NCBI GenBank assembly: GCA_015501075.1 | Contig: JADNYJ010000116.1 | Coordinates: forward strand, 62,001 to 126,000 | Reading direction: 5' to 3' | Length of the DNA: 64,000 nt | DNA from: Gymnopilus junonius | Lineage: Eukaryota > Basidiomycota > Agaricomycetes > Agaricales > Galerinaceae | Shown: one piece after another, positions 43,769-56,301 of the stretch | How positions within the stretch are numbered: position 1 is the stretch's first letter | How the letters are laid out: each line of letters opens with the position of its first letter | The notes under the pieces: model-generated | What the model was told of the DNA's origin: nothing | What the model saw: the letters and a program-made list of their open reading frames with translations, nothing else | Databases searched by the model: none | Program-made: the position numbers and the translations under genes

Positions 43769-44878
43769 TAGGGTTGCCAAAGTTCAGTTCAGTCCAGTTC
43801 TCCAATGATTTTGGAGAACGAGAACTGAACTTTTAAAATTTGCAAGAACTGAACTGGAACTGGACCAAACCTCAAAGAACTGGTTCTCTCAGTTTGGTTC
43901 TGTCCAGTTCACAGTTCGGACTGGCAAACTGCAAACCTCAGAAAAAAAATATATTACAGGCTAAAAGTATATACGGCCTGTCTAGGTGTATACTACATAC
44001 CATAGAGGCTGCACTACACAGTGCGGGGTGTTGTCATAGTTTTCCGTGCTGATGTGGGGCATTGGAGATAACATGTGATGGTGGTGGCCTCCACAATGAT
44101 GTGGTGGGTTCCATGTAACATGGGGCACTGGAATGACCATGGATGTGGGGGCTTGGCACCTGCTACACTGACAAGGTGGGTTCCCACATTGATGTGTGGG
44201 TGGTCTCATCATGTGCCTGTACCCTCCACACCTGCACGGTGGGTTCCTCGCTGATGTGGAGGCACCTGGTGCTTGATATGGCAGTTTCACCTCTGGCTCA
44301 CTCTTGCTGGCAAGGGAGGTGGAATTGGCTGGCCAGACAGCCATTAGGATCTAATAAAGGGAAAAGGATATGATTAGTATATGATCAAGAAAGAAAAGAA
44401 AAACAAGACAGAATGTGACATACCTGGTCAGCCTCCCTCTTCAAGGGTCCCTGCTTCTGATATCCCAGTGCCAATCCTTCAACTATGAGCCCACATCCTT
44501 GTCTGAGGGAGGGGCGATGCATTGTGGAAAGAGGGAAGATGGTGGTAGTAATGATTGATGGAGAGGCGATAAGCTTTTGTGTGGCTGTAAGAAATTCAAG
44601 CTCCGACTTAATGCTGGGTGGTGGCATCAAGTCACGAAATGCTTGATATTTTGACTTCTCGTGGCTCATTTGAGCCCAAAAAAATTGGTGAATTTATGGC
44701 TAGAAGTTCAGTTCGAACTGGTTCGAACCCAGTTCTCAGAAATTTTAGAACCTGAGAACCGAGAACTGAACCTGCTCAGCCCACAGCCAGACTGAACTTG
44801 AACAGAACTGAACTGTCAGTCCAGTTTGGCCAGTTCGGGTTTTTTGCAATGGTTCAGAACCGAACTTCGGCATCCCTA
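43769..44878. mobile_element. hAT-type MITE (1.1 kb)
   Basis: Inverted termini TAGGGTTGCCAAAGTTCAG on the left and TAGGGATGCCGAAGTTCGG (complement) on the right, with a perfect 8 bp target duplication GTGGCCAG at 43761-43768 and 44879-44886. Both subterminal regions are filled with GAACTGAACT-type motifs. The centre (43990-44350) holds a diverged GTGG/CACC-rich tandem repeat (GGTGGGTTCC, GATGTGG) that creates a spurious His/Pro/Cys-rich frame. No transposase is encoded. Confidence 0.88.
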
Positions 44879-44886
44879 GTGGCCAG

Positions 44887-46309
44887 ATCATGTGCATGTT
44901 CAAAAGCATTGGCAATGAACCATCTTTTGATGGTGGGATGTTTCTCACAGCCAGGGGTGCTTTGTGCTCATTGTTCAGCACAGTGAGCAAGAAGATCTTG
45001 AACATCTGCCCATTCTTCTGAGATTTTTTTTTTCAAAATTACACCAGACAGCATGAAGTATGCTGAAAATTCAAAGATACTCATTGCAAGCTCATTGGGG
45101 GCATTTATAACCTGTGAACACACAGATTCAACCTCTACAATGTACTGAAGTCTAGGGTTAGTTTCATGGTAATGGTTCTAAAGTACACAGAAAATATCTT
45201 TTCATATTTTTATTTAAGTTGTAGCAGCAAAAATTTCAAAGAAATTGACTAGGAATGTCAAGACTTCTGTGCTCACTGTCAGTCACAGTGAGTGTAAAGC
45301 ATCAGTGGGTGTGTGGGATCTCAAACAGCTAAATGCAGTAGTGGCGCTGATGTGTTTGAACATTCACATGACTGGCCCCTTGATCTAGACCCTGGTGGGG
45401 ACATGGACAAACAAGTTTTTATAAATTTCAGGTGTGCAAAACAATATGCAAGACACTGTAACTTTCACGGGTTTCATGCAACTCTTTCTAAGCTTCCTTG
45501 TGAATGTTTTCCCTGTCCTTATCCTCTGTTTGCCCACTAGCATTGTCATTCCTGCAATGAGTCTTTCACTGTTTTACCACAGCCAATAGTACATAAGTAC
45601 CTTCTGCACAAAGGCACTGCACTACCTATATTTTTTACCACTTGACAAAGTACTGCAGTGCAGGATCTGATGATCAGACATTTGCATTGGCTTTTGATGC
45701 CATTTTGTTCCATGTCAGATGCTCCTTCAAGTTCATGTGTTCTTTGTATTCCCATTCTTTGACCCTTTTGCTAGTACATTGTTTCCATCACTGACATGCT
45801 CAATGGCCATCATGTTCATATGGGTGTTGCATGGTGGAATACATCTCATGTATATGCACCAGTTCTGTCAGCAATTTGTTGGGAAAGTGAATTGGAATGA
45901 TCACACCTACTTATAGTGGTGCACTTGATGATATATTATCTGAATTTCACAGCATGACAATGATAGTATTTATTATCCTTCTATTATTATTCAGATTCAT
46001 TGTCAGATTGCAACAAATAATGCTCCACTAATTCCAAAACATGATGCTTTGGTTTTTTCTGTCCAATTTGGGTGACACAATGGGATAATGATGTACCTAG
46101 CATGACTTAGTTACAACCAATGAAGTGCCAGTAAATTATCCTACAGCCTGTGAGGTGAGGATTTAAATTAGGATTAAATTGACAGTTTGGATGCCAGCAC
46201 CCCTTTCAGTTGTAAACAACCCACAGTAAAGCTATGTATTAAACTCTGCAAGGATATTAATTTACAAGAAGGAATGTATGTAGTAATGTATAGGCTTTGA
46301 AATTATCAC
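44887..46309. other. No gene recognised
   Basis: CpG-poor sequence with only short frames (for example 45313-45540 and 45719-45916) lacking motifs or splice logic. It is the downstream flank of the membrane protein pseudogene. Confidence 0.35.
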
Positions 46310-48110
46310 TCAATAGGATGTGCTCTTCTCACTTGGCAATTGACTCCCTTCTATATTGGACAACAAAGGTTTCTTATCCACTGGCAGTGGATCAATAATG
46401 CTCTGGTCTTGCCCAATGATGGCAAAAACCCCCTCATTTGGAGTTCCCAGAACAATATGTGCTCCTGTCAATCTCAGGATGATCTCAGGGGGTGAGTGTA
46501 TGTAGCCCACCTTCTTGCATGAAGCATTTTCAAGGTGGGTAGTAGAACACAAGGTGGCAAGGAGGGAATTTTCATAGTAGCTCATTGGCTGGCAGAAGGT
46601 GATCACCAATGCAACTACTGTGAGGAGAAAAGGAAGGAGGGTGAGGAGGAGCTGAAGGTATGACACAGCTGCTTCATTATGATTCACATCTACTTTAACA
46701 TCAGCCCACACTCCACCAAGTATCAACCCCCATGAGATGAGTAGCTGGTCAATGTGATCCATGTTCTCGAGGTACAAAGCTAAGCCCATGGGGTTCAGAG
46801 AGGAATCACTGGTATTCTTTGTCCCATCCCCTAGAATATCATTCATGATCAAGACAGATGATGTGTTGATTTGTCCTAGAAAGTGACTTGAACTCTCAAC
46901 TTGGGTGGTATCATTTGCAAGATAGGCTGAGTAGCAATTGGTGGAGTGGATGATGCCTCCTGTGGTGATGTTTGAATAAGATTGGTCACAAGTGGTGAAG
47001 GGCTTAGGAGCATTGAATATGGTTCTGACCATATGAGAGTGATGGTGGTGGACACAAATCGCAAGGCACTGTATAAGGTTATACCATTTACTGAGTTCTG
47101 GATGTTGAGATAGTCCATGCTGTAGGAGGTAACAGAAGTGTTTCCTGTATTAAATAAGGACCTGAATGTCAAGCTTGTCTGATTATTCTTTGCACTGATG
47201 ATGAGATTCACCAAGGTCTGGGCAGCTGTAGGGAGCACTTCTCCAGGAAGACTGGTGGTCCAACCTTGTGCATAAAATCTGTTATCTTGGTGTCATCCAG
47301 CAGAATAGGAGCATGCAACAACATGACCATTTTCAAGGTAGTTTGAAAAAAAGTATATCACTGCATCCCTTTTGTCAGTGTGAACACCTGCTTCATCATT
47401 GCCATATTTCCTCCTGTCTCCAATGATTGCTATGGATTATCTTTCCTACTTGGCACAAGAAATTTGCTAGTGTTCACATCCCACCAGATTTGTGGATGAC
47501 CCATTGGATTGCTGAATAAAGCTAGTGCATCACTGTTCCTAATCAGACACCTCCAGGCCTGGCTGCCAGTTGTGACATTATAAACAAAGCAGTATGTATT
47601 GGTTGTGTTCATGTTGGTGGTATACATGATCATATTAGGAGGTAAAACTTTCATTTGTTGCCCATATTTGGAAGGCTTCTCAGGTGCCAATCACAACATG
47701 ACAGTCCTGTACTCTGGCTGATGGTGGTTTCAGGTGGCAAGGCTGTACAATTCAGGTTCAAGATCTGCACAGTCAGTGGAGCTTGGAAACAAGGCTAAGA
47801 ACCCCAATGGCTTCTGAAACATGCTTCTATCTGCATCACTGACTGATCTCCACATGCTTGAACTATCTCCATATGTTTGACCTCATGTACCATGCAGTTT
47901 CCAGAAGTCTGGACTTGGTCATCAGTCTAGGACATGAGGAAACCCTTGGGGATTAATAGATGTTGATGGTTTATCTGGGAGGAACTCTCGTAGGTTCTTT
48001 TTCACCAAGAGAATCATGACAAACCCCAAAATGAGGCAGCATGGGGTTGGTGCCAGATGCATGATGTTCTCGAAGCATATATGACCAATCTAGAAGCAGG
48101 GTAGTCTTCA
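46310..48110 (-). pseudogene. Decayed membrane glycoprotein gene
   Basis: The minus-strand reading is spread over several frames. Near 48070-47950 lies a hydrophobic CCLILGFVMILLVKKN (possible signal or membrane segment). At 47690-47430 and 47440-47040 is an extracellular-type region (GDRRKYGNDEAGVHTDKRDA, YFFSNYLENGHVV). From 47032 to 46310 comes an Asn-x-Ser/Thr-rich stretch, one clear transmembrane helix (YLQLLLTLLPFLLTVVALVI) and a ~85-residue tail. The pattern is of a type I-like surface protein with many N-glycosylation sites. An in-frame TGA near 47306 and frame changes near 47435 and 47010 mark it as decayed. I do not recognise the family. Confidence 0.5.
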
Positions 48111-48214
48111 TCCCATTGAGTTTGCAGATTTAGCAGCATGTCCTCTTGTTCAGAAGCACAGAGCACCATGTGGTGAAGCATCCAAGAGGTGTCAGATCTC
48201 TCAATTGTGGACAT

Positions 48215-49130
48215 TGTTCACATGGCATGAGGGTACTACCCTCCTACCATATTAAGAAATCTCCCAGGAGATGGCCTGAGTTGGCTTATTCTGTCAGATC
48301 AATGTGGCATGAATTCAGCATTCAGTGAAGATTGCATTGGTTTGGTCATCAGTTGCACTGACCTCCACCTTCATCAATGATGCATCCTCACCTCCAGATG
48401 CATTACTCTGATCAGCTTACAGAATTTCCTTTGGAACATGGTCAATTAACACTGTACATAGTGTAACATCCCAATCTCATTCTTTTCCCTCATCTAATGC
48501 TATACTATCACCTTCCTTTAATCACACCAATTACAATACTTCTGTTAATCTCTCACCTTCCTTCACAACTTCAACTGCTACATATGATGAGAATACACCC
48601 CCTCTTGAATGAGGTGATGCCTCTAAAGGCTCTCAAGAAGTATATTGTACCTGGTGTAACATCTACATCAACCATGGATGTGAAAGGCTTACCACAAATG
48701 CACTACACAAATATCAGAAGAGTTCAAAGTGCAGATTACAGCTCATAGGTATGCTATATGCTGAATTTGATGGGACTCATCCACACTGCTGCAATGCCAG
48801 TCTTTGGATATCCCTGACTCTGCTTTGTCATGGTTGGATCTGGCATCCATGATCAGTGGATCTGACACCTCTTGGAAGCATCTTCTGACCACAGAGCATC
48901 ACTTGGTGGAGTTGATCATGTAGAGCTTGTGTTCTGGAATCACAAGGGTGCCTCGGGCAGTCTTGGCATTCTCTTGAAAATTATGTACATGGCAGCATGT
49001 GTTGGGGAATTACAAGCTTATGACCCATCACTATGTGCCAGGGTTCACTTCACTCACCCAGCTCTGCACAATGGGCCTTCAGCTTGCTGGGGCTGTGCCC
49101 CTGAAAAATCCATACCAATGTTCTTTAAAT
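48215..49130. other. No gene recognised
   Basis: CpG-poor, CA/TG-rich sequence upstream of the membrane protein pseudogene. Short frames at 48497-48748 and 48872-49132 carry no motif. Confidence 0.35.
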
Positions 49131-49134
49131 AATC

Positions 49135-49495
49135 GACCCTCACCAAGCTCGAGGTCTTTAAATACATAGAAAATTTAAATACAGTATTTAAATATCTCCA
49201 GCATTCATAGCTACTGCCATGGTCCAATGCGACCACCAGCCCACCCTGCGGCCTGCCTTTAAATACCACTTCTTTAAATTCTCTTTAAAGAGCTGGGATT
49301 TCAAGATCTGATCTTCCAGAGACTGTAAACCATCATTTAAAGAGCCTTTAAACTGTCAAGTTGTTTAAGGAGCCTTTAAACCATCAAGTCATTTAAAGAG
49401 CCTTTAAACCGTCAAGTTGTTTAAGAGCTTTAAATCAGTTTTAAAGAGCCTTTAAACCTTGCTATTTAAAGAGTCCTTTAAATACCTGAATTGAT
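49135..49495. repeat. TTTAAA-rich minisatellite (~32 bp unit)
   Basis: From about 49320 three to four direct units of the form CATTTAAAGAGCCTTTAAAC plus a GTCAAGTTG spacer are visible, preceded by looser TTTAAATA repeats. The unit contains the palindromic TTTAAA twice. It lies just downstream of the KDZ II transposase stop and may be its subterminal array. Confidence 0.6.
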
Positions 49496-49572
49496 GAGAT
49501 AACCACCAGATGGGATCTGATAGATAAGAGTCATTCATTGAGTTTGGAAAACAATGAGAATAGAAATGCCTA

Positions 49573-51990
49573 CTAATCAGTATCTTCAGACTCAGAACTT
49601 TCCGACACTGTTGAGCTGTCTCTGAGCCCAGCCTCATTGTGAGGTACATATCCAGGCTGAAAGTGTATATTAAGTCAATGCTGCAGTCGATATATGAGAG
49701 TAAGTATACATACCTGTAGCTCAGGAATAAGGTACTCTCATGAAGCATGAATTTTGTTGAAGTGTTCGACAACATCGAGACCATCCATCTTGAGGAGATG
49801 TTCATATCCTGCACTGACAAGAAGACTTTGTGCATGAACAGCTCTCTCTTGAAATCTGGCCGATGTCCTCTTTGCATAGGCAGCTTTACCTTGCTCATTG
49901 CATTTAGCCAACTCATTCCATAATGATGAGTAGGATCCAAAGGATCGAATGCATCGGAGGAACTCAACCTGCTTTATCTCCCACTCTTCCCGCCAACGCT
50001 CCATCTCTGCTTCTGTGCGATACCATTGTACATGGTCGCCTATGATAGTAGATTAGAAAGTTTATGGGATCATTAACAGAGAGAAATTATACCTTCCTCA
50101 ATCCAGTCTCATAGCTCATCGGCAGTCAGTCGTGAAGATGGCTGGATTTGCCACAACCACCCCTCTTGAAGGATACTAAGCTTTCAGTACTGAAACAAAA
50201 AAAGAACACATACCTTTTCGAGTTTTTGTTTCTTTGGGTGTATTTTCCTCTCCACTGGAGGAATGAGACAGCTGGTTTCCAGTCCTTCGACGCTTCTTGT
50301 TCTGAGGCTTTCGCTTTCCTGCAATATGTTTACCTACAAATAGTGGCATCAGACTCAATTCTTTGAATGAAGAACAATAAAACCCAACGTTTCTGAGGCT
50401 TTGAACCCTGCATTCCAACCGTCGAAGCTTTGAGCGGTAACCCCACGGAGCCGTGAGCGAGATGCGCTGGTTGTGTACCACCAGTAGGCCCTCGATTAGC
50501 CCACATCAAGCCCTCGTGGCAATAAGTGTCTCCAACCTGACGCTTGATGTTGGTCTGCTTACAATAAGTGTCCTCTTTGGTAAGAGGTCGAAGAATCAGA
50601 TCGTCTTCAGAAATCCCACCGAGGCTGATCAAAGATTTCCATGTCGAGTTGTATTTGGTAATATGACTGTCTCATAGGGCGACAACTTCTTGGATTTGTG
50701 TTGAGGTGCGGGTTTGGCTGACTTGCCCACAGGTCTGGCTTTTTTCGTCACACAGATTAGTGAGTGCCTTGACAATTGTCCATAAATCACAAAGAAGATC
50801 AAACACTTGGCCCTCTAGAAGCTGACGCTCGCATTCACAGAGCATCAGAGGGACTAGCGTTGCCCTGTCAATGTCCGAAAGATCTGAGGGCAAAAATAGA
50901 CGCTCCTCCTCAGGCTTAGTGGCAATGTGGCTGGATTTGCTTTGGTCCACCACAAAGTCTCCCACTCGAGGTATGACATGCTTCTGAGTAGCACACCATT
51001 TACTGATGTGTGACCTGAGGTGCAGACGGGCATTTTCAATATCTGTTTTGAGAGCATCGGAGTTCTCTTTTTTGTAGAAGAGAACTTTGGCCTTAATATC
51101 GAGCCTATCAGTGGCAATCAGTGCGAATTACAACAAGCAATTAATTAAAACCATTGAGAACTTACTGGGCTAATCGAATAAGAAGTCCCTCATGGATGAA
51201 ATGAACTTTGGATTTCGAAAGTGATGATAATTTTCCGTCAACGGCTGGTGTGGGAAAATCCGAACTTAAATCGTCTATGAGCATCTGGTAAATCTGGGAC
51301 TGCAATGGGACTAAAGATAAGTTAATAAAGAGAAGCAATGTTTCATGATGTAGAATACCTTTTTGTTGATTGAATTGATAGACACTACGTACACCATCCT
51401 TATCGCCAGGCCGCCATGAGCGATCTGCAAGGTTCCAGTCAGGCACGAATGTCGAGTATTGAGCTGAAATACTCTTGAAGATATTGAACTTGATGTCGAA
51501 AAGTTGCTTTGCATGAATGAGATCGTTGTAAAGGGCATTAGCTAGAATAAGTAATCAGCCAGGTTCTGAGAATTAAGATTGAGGACATACATAGATTAAT
51601 GGTTTTCTTATAATTCCAATCCCCAAAATGATCGATAAGTGTATCATGGCAATGTCCAGCATTCATTTGACGAGTCTGGCTGCCGAGCTGGTTACCGGTT
51701 GGCCAAAAATGCTCAGCGGTCTCACCATGAAAGTGCCCGGCATTAGGCTTATATGCTGATGAAAAGCAATACATGCAGTCATCCTTGTGGTTCTGAACGT
51801 GAATGAGGGGTATTAACCACCGTGCCAAGCGGATAACATCAGCCACATCTGATAACTGGGTCATTTTCAAGAAACGTTCCAGGATATGGATGGAGTATGC
51901 ACAGGAGACATCATAGGAAATGAGAATATCCAGTACTGCTTTGATTGTTCGCTCATTCCACTCAAAAAACTCAACACAAAGGATTTGACA
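49573..51990 (-). pseudogene. KDZ transposase II, C-terminal half
   Basis: The minus-strand reading starts abruptly at about 51990. It shows the KDZ core VLDILISYDVSCAYSIHI (catalytic-type YD-x-x-C), IPLIHVQNHKDDCMYCFSSA, AGHFHGETAEHFWP and DTLIDHFGDWNYKK. Further exons follow with FVPDWNLADRSWRPGD and ERLFLPSDLSDIDRATLVPL, a CERQLLEGQVFDLLCDLW segment, and the C-terminal helix EEWEIKQVEFLRCIRSFGS...KAAYAKRTSARFQERAV. It ends DSSTVSESSESEDTD-stop at 49573. The order matches known KDZ C-terminal regions, but the family differs from KDZ I. The N-terminal half, including the cysteine cluster, is absent. Introns near 51540, 51310, 51130 and 50340 look usable. Confidence 0.78.
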
Positions 51991-52189
51991 GTGATGAGAC
52001 CGTTACACGGCTATGTGTGAAAACAGGCCATCCCCATTATTTTCGACCATCTCTATAAATTAATATAGGTTGTTGATAGCCTTCCTGAGCTTAAACATCC
52101 CAAATATACTCGAGAAAACCACATTTGAACATTAAAAGCTTAATATCAGAAGATATAATGATTATGATCACCTAGTAATCATTAATCAT

Positions 52190-53265
52190 TTATTATAAGA
52201 TACACAAGCGAATTACTACAGTCCTTACACACTAGTAGGGGCCTCGAGTTTATTTAAAATCACTACCAAGGGAGCACGGAGACACGCACAGACAATGGGA
52301 ACGACCTTTGACCCGATATAGAAATGCGGAGCGACAGACCAAACAAGTCAATTACTCCGAAGCGGTGTAATCTATTTTTATCATCTGGAGGAATGTAACT
52401 GGAAATGGAATGATCCACGATGATCGACATCGGAGCAGATGCTATTTTTGGTAATACGAAAATGCGACACAAGGATGCTTGTCCCCTTGTGCTACCTCGT
52501 AAAACTAATAAGAATACACCTATCCTAGACACATTAGCAATCCTCTGAGGGCTCAGACAAATCCTCTGTGAGGTAGATAAAATACGAAAGACACTATAAT
52601 GTACCGGCCGTTGCAAGATTGCAACAGCAGGAATATTAATCCGATAAAATGCCTTAAATGGCAATGAGATAAATATTTGGCGCTTGATGAATATGCCCAA
52701 CCAATGGCATAATTCCCCTCACTCCGAAGCGGACCAATGACGAGATAATTAATTACACAGCGCTTATCAAATTAGCTTAGTAAGACACCCAGGAAAATAG
52801 TATAAAAACCCAGTAGAATTAGTGTAGAAAAGCAAGCAGACAGTACCCCTCGAGTCGTAGCAATACAATCGAGCATCTGGCTTCTAAACTAGATAATAGA
52901 GAGACAATTGATTGATATAAAAGTGAAGAAGCTTCAGACAAACTAAGAATTGAGCTCAGAATAGAGATAGATTAAGCAAAGGCTTACTATTCAAGTCAGG
53001 ACCTAGTTGAGTAGTTGGGAGTAGACAGAGCATCACTCGGCTACAAAAGTACGAAGTCTTTTAGTTCAAAAGCATAGCCAGAGCCTAGTTTTATCTCAAG
53101 AAGAGATTATTCAAGTTTAGAGAAGTTCCAAGCCAGAAAGTCAATTAAAGCGATCCTTTATCCAAAGAGCCCCTACAATTCATTGTAAACCCCATAAAAG
53201 CGAACTTAATTAAAAGACATTGATACTTACACTCCCCAGAACTTACACAAGTCAAGGGATATTTG
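52190..53265. repeat. CpG-containing LTR-like block
   Basis: About 1.1 kb without a coding frame and with many CpGs, unlike the sequence on either side. TAGTATAAAAACCC near 52800, followed by AGTACCCCTCGAGTCGTAGC, looks like a TATA box and transcription start. CATAAAAGCG near 53195 could be a polyadenylation signal. The layout resembles a solo LTR. No partner copy is in the window, so this is inference. Confidence 0.35.
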
Positions 53266-53499
53266 TTGGGTTTAATAAAAGTGATATATATTGTTTTTCA
53301 TACCTACAAACTACCTAAACTTATCAGCGAGGGGTGGGCAGAGACGGCACACGGTATGTACATATGGGAGGGGACTCGTGATGATGCAGAACTTAGTATT
53401 TACGGAGGGGAGATATTCTACAATTACTGGCAGTGTGCAGCATTAGTAGCTTTTGAGCTAGTTAGCTTAGCCGAGATGGTTGGTAGGGCAAGCTGATTA

Positions 53500-54562
53500 G
53501 CTATTAATAGCATGAGGTCAAGGTGGAGCAGGCGGAGTACTTTCTTCTCTTGTCCCTTTATGGTAAAGCCATCAGGCTGTTCCATATATATCTCCTCATC
53601 AAGTTTCCTATATAGGAAAGCTGATTTGATGTCAAGGGACTCTATACGCCATTTCTCAAGTGTCGCTAAGGCTAAGATGTGCAGACTGACTCGAACCGGA
53701 CAACTGGTGAGAAGATCTCGTCATAGTCTAGGCCTTCTATTTGGGAAAATCCCTTGGCAACTAGATGGGCTTTTTTACATCCATTGGACTTGATATCGAA
53801 GACCCATGATTTTTGATGGCCTTTCGGCCTGGAGGTAGGTCAGCAAGCTCATAAACTTTTTCGTTTGCAAAGGGCCTCTAACTCTTCGAATTGAGCCTTG
53901 TGCCATTCCTGTTGTTGATCGGCAGGTAGCCATCTAAGATCTTTACTAGTCCAATTTCAGATGTTCAATGGATCTGGAAGTGCACTATCGGAAATTGCCT
54001 TAGAAAGTAAATAGGCATGCCAATGTGCTCCCCCTTCCGCTCCCATATTGGGATTGTACGGGTACTCAGCCACGTGGTCACTAGAGGCCATAGACAAATT
54101 TGGAGTGGATCTGGTTATGTCTAATCTGCGCTGGCGATCTCTATCGGTGGCTGTACCAGGAGGGTATACATTCCCTTCTTTTTGTGTACTTTTACTCTCA
54201 CGAGTGCTCCTTCTTGGAGCATCACCAGCAGCTCCCCCTGATGGACCAGCATGGGGTTTCCATGGTGCAGGTGGTGGGAGATCAGATCTCGGTTCTTGCC
54301 TAGGAGTAGAAGGCATACTTGGACAAGTATCTGCTGGTGACTCGGGAGGTGGAGTCTTGGGTGGCTCATCATCACGAGGTACCTCAGACTCACTTGACGG
54401 ATTATTTGGGGGTGGTCTATAGGACAGTTCATCACCATCGTGAGAATCACTGTCCTCCACTTCCAAAACAGGTTCCTCCGGGGAGGTGCACTTACATATT
54501 TGGGTAAGCAGCAGTACTTTAGCCTTTTGGCATTTAGGAAACAAGTGTTCATCAAAAAGCAC
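53500..54562 (-). pseudogene. copia Pol: linker and start of reverse transcriptase
   Basis: A Pro/Ser-rich linker (54562-53957) follows the integrase. Reverse transcriptase begins LRWLPADQQQEWHKAQFEEL, then WVFDIKSNG, HLVAKGFSQIEGLDYDEIFS, LDIKSAFLYRKLDEEIYMEQ and PDGFTIKGQEKKVLRLL. The YVDD box and everything after it are absent. Small frame breaks occur near 53830 and 53690. Confidence 0.75.
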
Positions 54563-54784
54563 TGTGGCAGCTATGAATAGAACATTGTTGGGGCTTCACA
54601 TGAACATCATATTAGAATGATGTCCACGATATCCGAGGAATATCATCAACTCAGGTTTGGGTGAAAGTTTATTTGCCCATGTATCCTTTGGAAGGAACAC
54701 ATATGCCCCACATCCTAATACCCGTAGGTGTGACAAATCAGGCTTTTCTCCATTGATTAACTCAAATGGAGATTTCCAGTCAAG

Positions 54785-56301
54785 TCAATGCACGGGAGTT
54801 CTATTGTATAAATAGACTGCATGTATCACGCAAAACTCCCACCAGCTGTCAGGAAGACAGGCTAATTGGCGCATTGACTCAGCTTTCTCATCTAAAGTCC
54901 GATTGAAGCATTCAGCTTGACCATTCATTTGGGGCTGATGAGGTATGCTTCTTTGGATCTCAATTCCAAGATCCTTAAGGATTTCAATATATTCCTTATT
55001 GATGTATTCACCACCATTGTCACTCATCCATGCTTCAACTTTGGCATTATACTTGGTTTTTACCATGGCTAAAAATTGCCTGGTAGCGTCTTTCACATCA
55101 CTCTTTCATTTGAGGAGTGTGACCCAAGTATTTGATGTGTGATCATCAATAAAGGAAATGAAATATTTGTATCAGTGATATGAAGTCACCGGATACTCCT
55201 TAAGGTCTGAATGGATCTGCTGGAATGGTCTGGTTGCACATTTGACATTGTCTGGGAAAGAGCATGAATGCATCTTTCCTTTGGCAACCTTCACATATGC
55301 CAGCGTCCTTCGGGACTTTAATAGATGGGAAGTTTTCGGAATTAGCCTTAAACTTCTCGAACACTTGAGTGGAAGGGTGTCCGAGTTGTCTATGCCATAG
55401 ATCGTAATCTTCGGCATGTACCGATTTCATCATGATCAAGTTCTTTCCAGAGATGATCTGTGACTTAACCCAAAACATAGTGTCATGATGAGAATGCTTT
55501 GGCAATGCATTTAAATGGTGCAGCCATTCTCTTTGGATATGAAGTTAAGTGATTGTGAATCACCTAATACAACATTATTTGCGCTGAGGATTTGACCCAT
55601 TGACAGAAGTCATACAGTCACATCAGGCATGTAGAATACTGGATGAAGTCACAATGTTTCATGCGTCACAGTATTATTCTTATCGGTAACTTCTGTTTCA
55701 ATAAAAACAGTACCAAATCCATTGACATAGGCTATGCCATTAGCAGTTTGGGCCTTTGGTCTTTCTTGCTTGGAAATTTGGTAAGTTCTGAGAAGTCAGA
55801 GATTTGTCCAGAAAAATGCATGGATGCTCCGGAATCTACAAGCCATTCCTCAAACGTCTTTTGACGTTCCTTTCCCTTACAGTTCACACAAGAGACAACA
55901 TGATCAAGATAAATATTGTAGATAGTAAATAAAAGTAATTTACTATCTACCCCATACAGTGTATTAATACCTGTGGGTTGATCAGTTAGTATCTCATTAG
56001 CATGTGAACAAGAAGGTACTTGCCAATCTGGATGAGGGAGGAGCACTGAATCACCATGATTCTGCTCGATCTCGTCCTCATAAGAGATTGGGTCTGAATC
56101 CTGCATCATCTTGTACATATCATCCCAGCTCTGTTGAGCCATTTTAGTAATGATATTCCCATCTGCACCAATATAGTGCAATCTGAGATAAAGGGACTCA
56201 CCAATCAGCAGTGGCGGTGGAAGATCTTCTTCCCCAAAGGAGATATACTCCTCATCATCGTCCACATAGGCGAGATCACCTTGTGACACTACCCCATACA
56301 T
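54785..56301 (-). pseudogene. copia Pol: protease and integrase
   Basis: Protease motif EEWLVDSGASMHFSG lies near 55850. The gag-pre-integrase HHCC region reads YDLWHRQLGHPSTQVF...CEGCQR (about 55430-55290). The integrase core contains VEAWMSDNGGEYINKEYIEI, QRSIPHQPQMNGQAE and NRTL (55060-54890), followed by VIHAVYLYNRTPVH. These three blocks are diagnostic for Ty1/copia. Stops lie near 55110, 55190 and 55530. Confidence 0.8.

Noticed and set aside
43982..44344. His/Pro/Cys-rich frame that looks like a zinc-binding protein.
   Set aside because: It lies wholly inside a MITE and arises from a GTGG/CACC tandem repeat.
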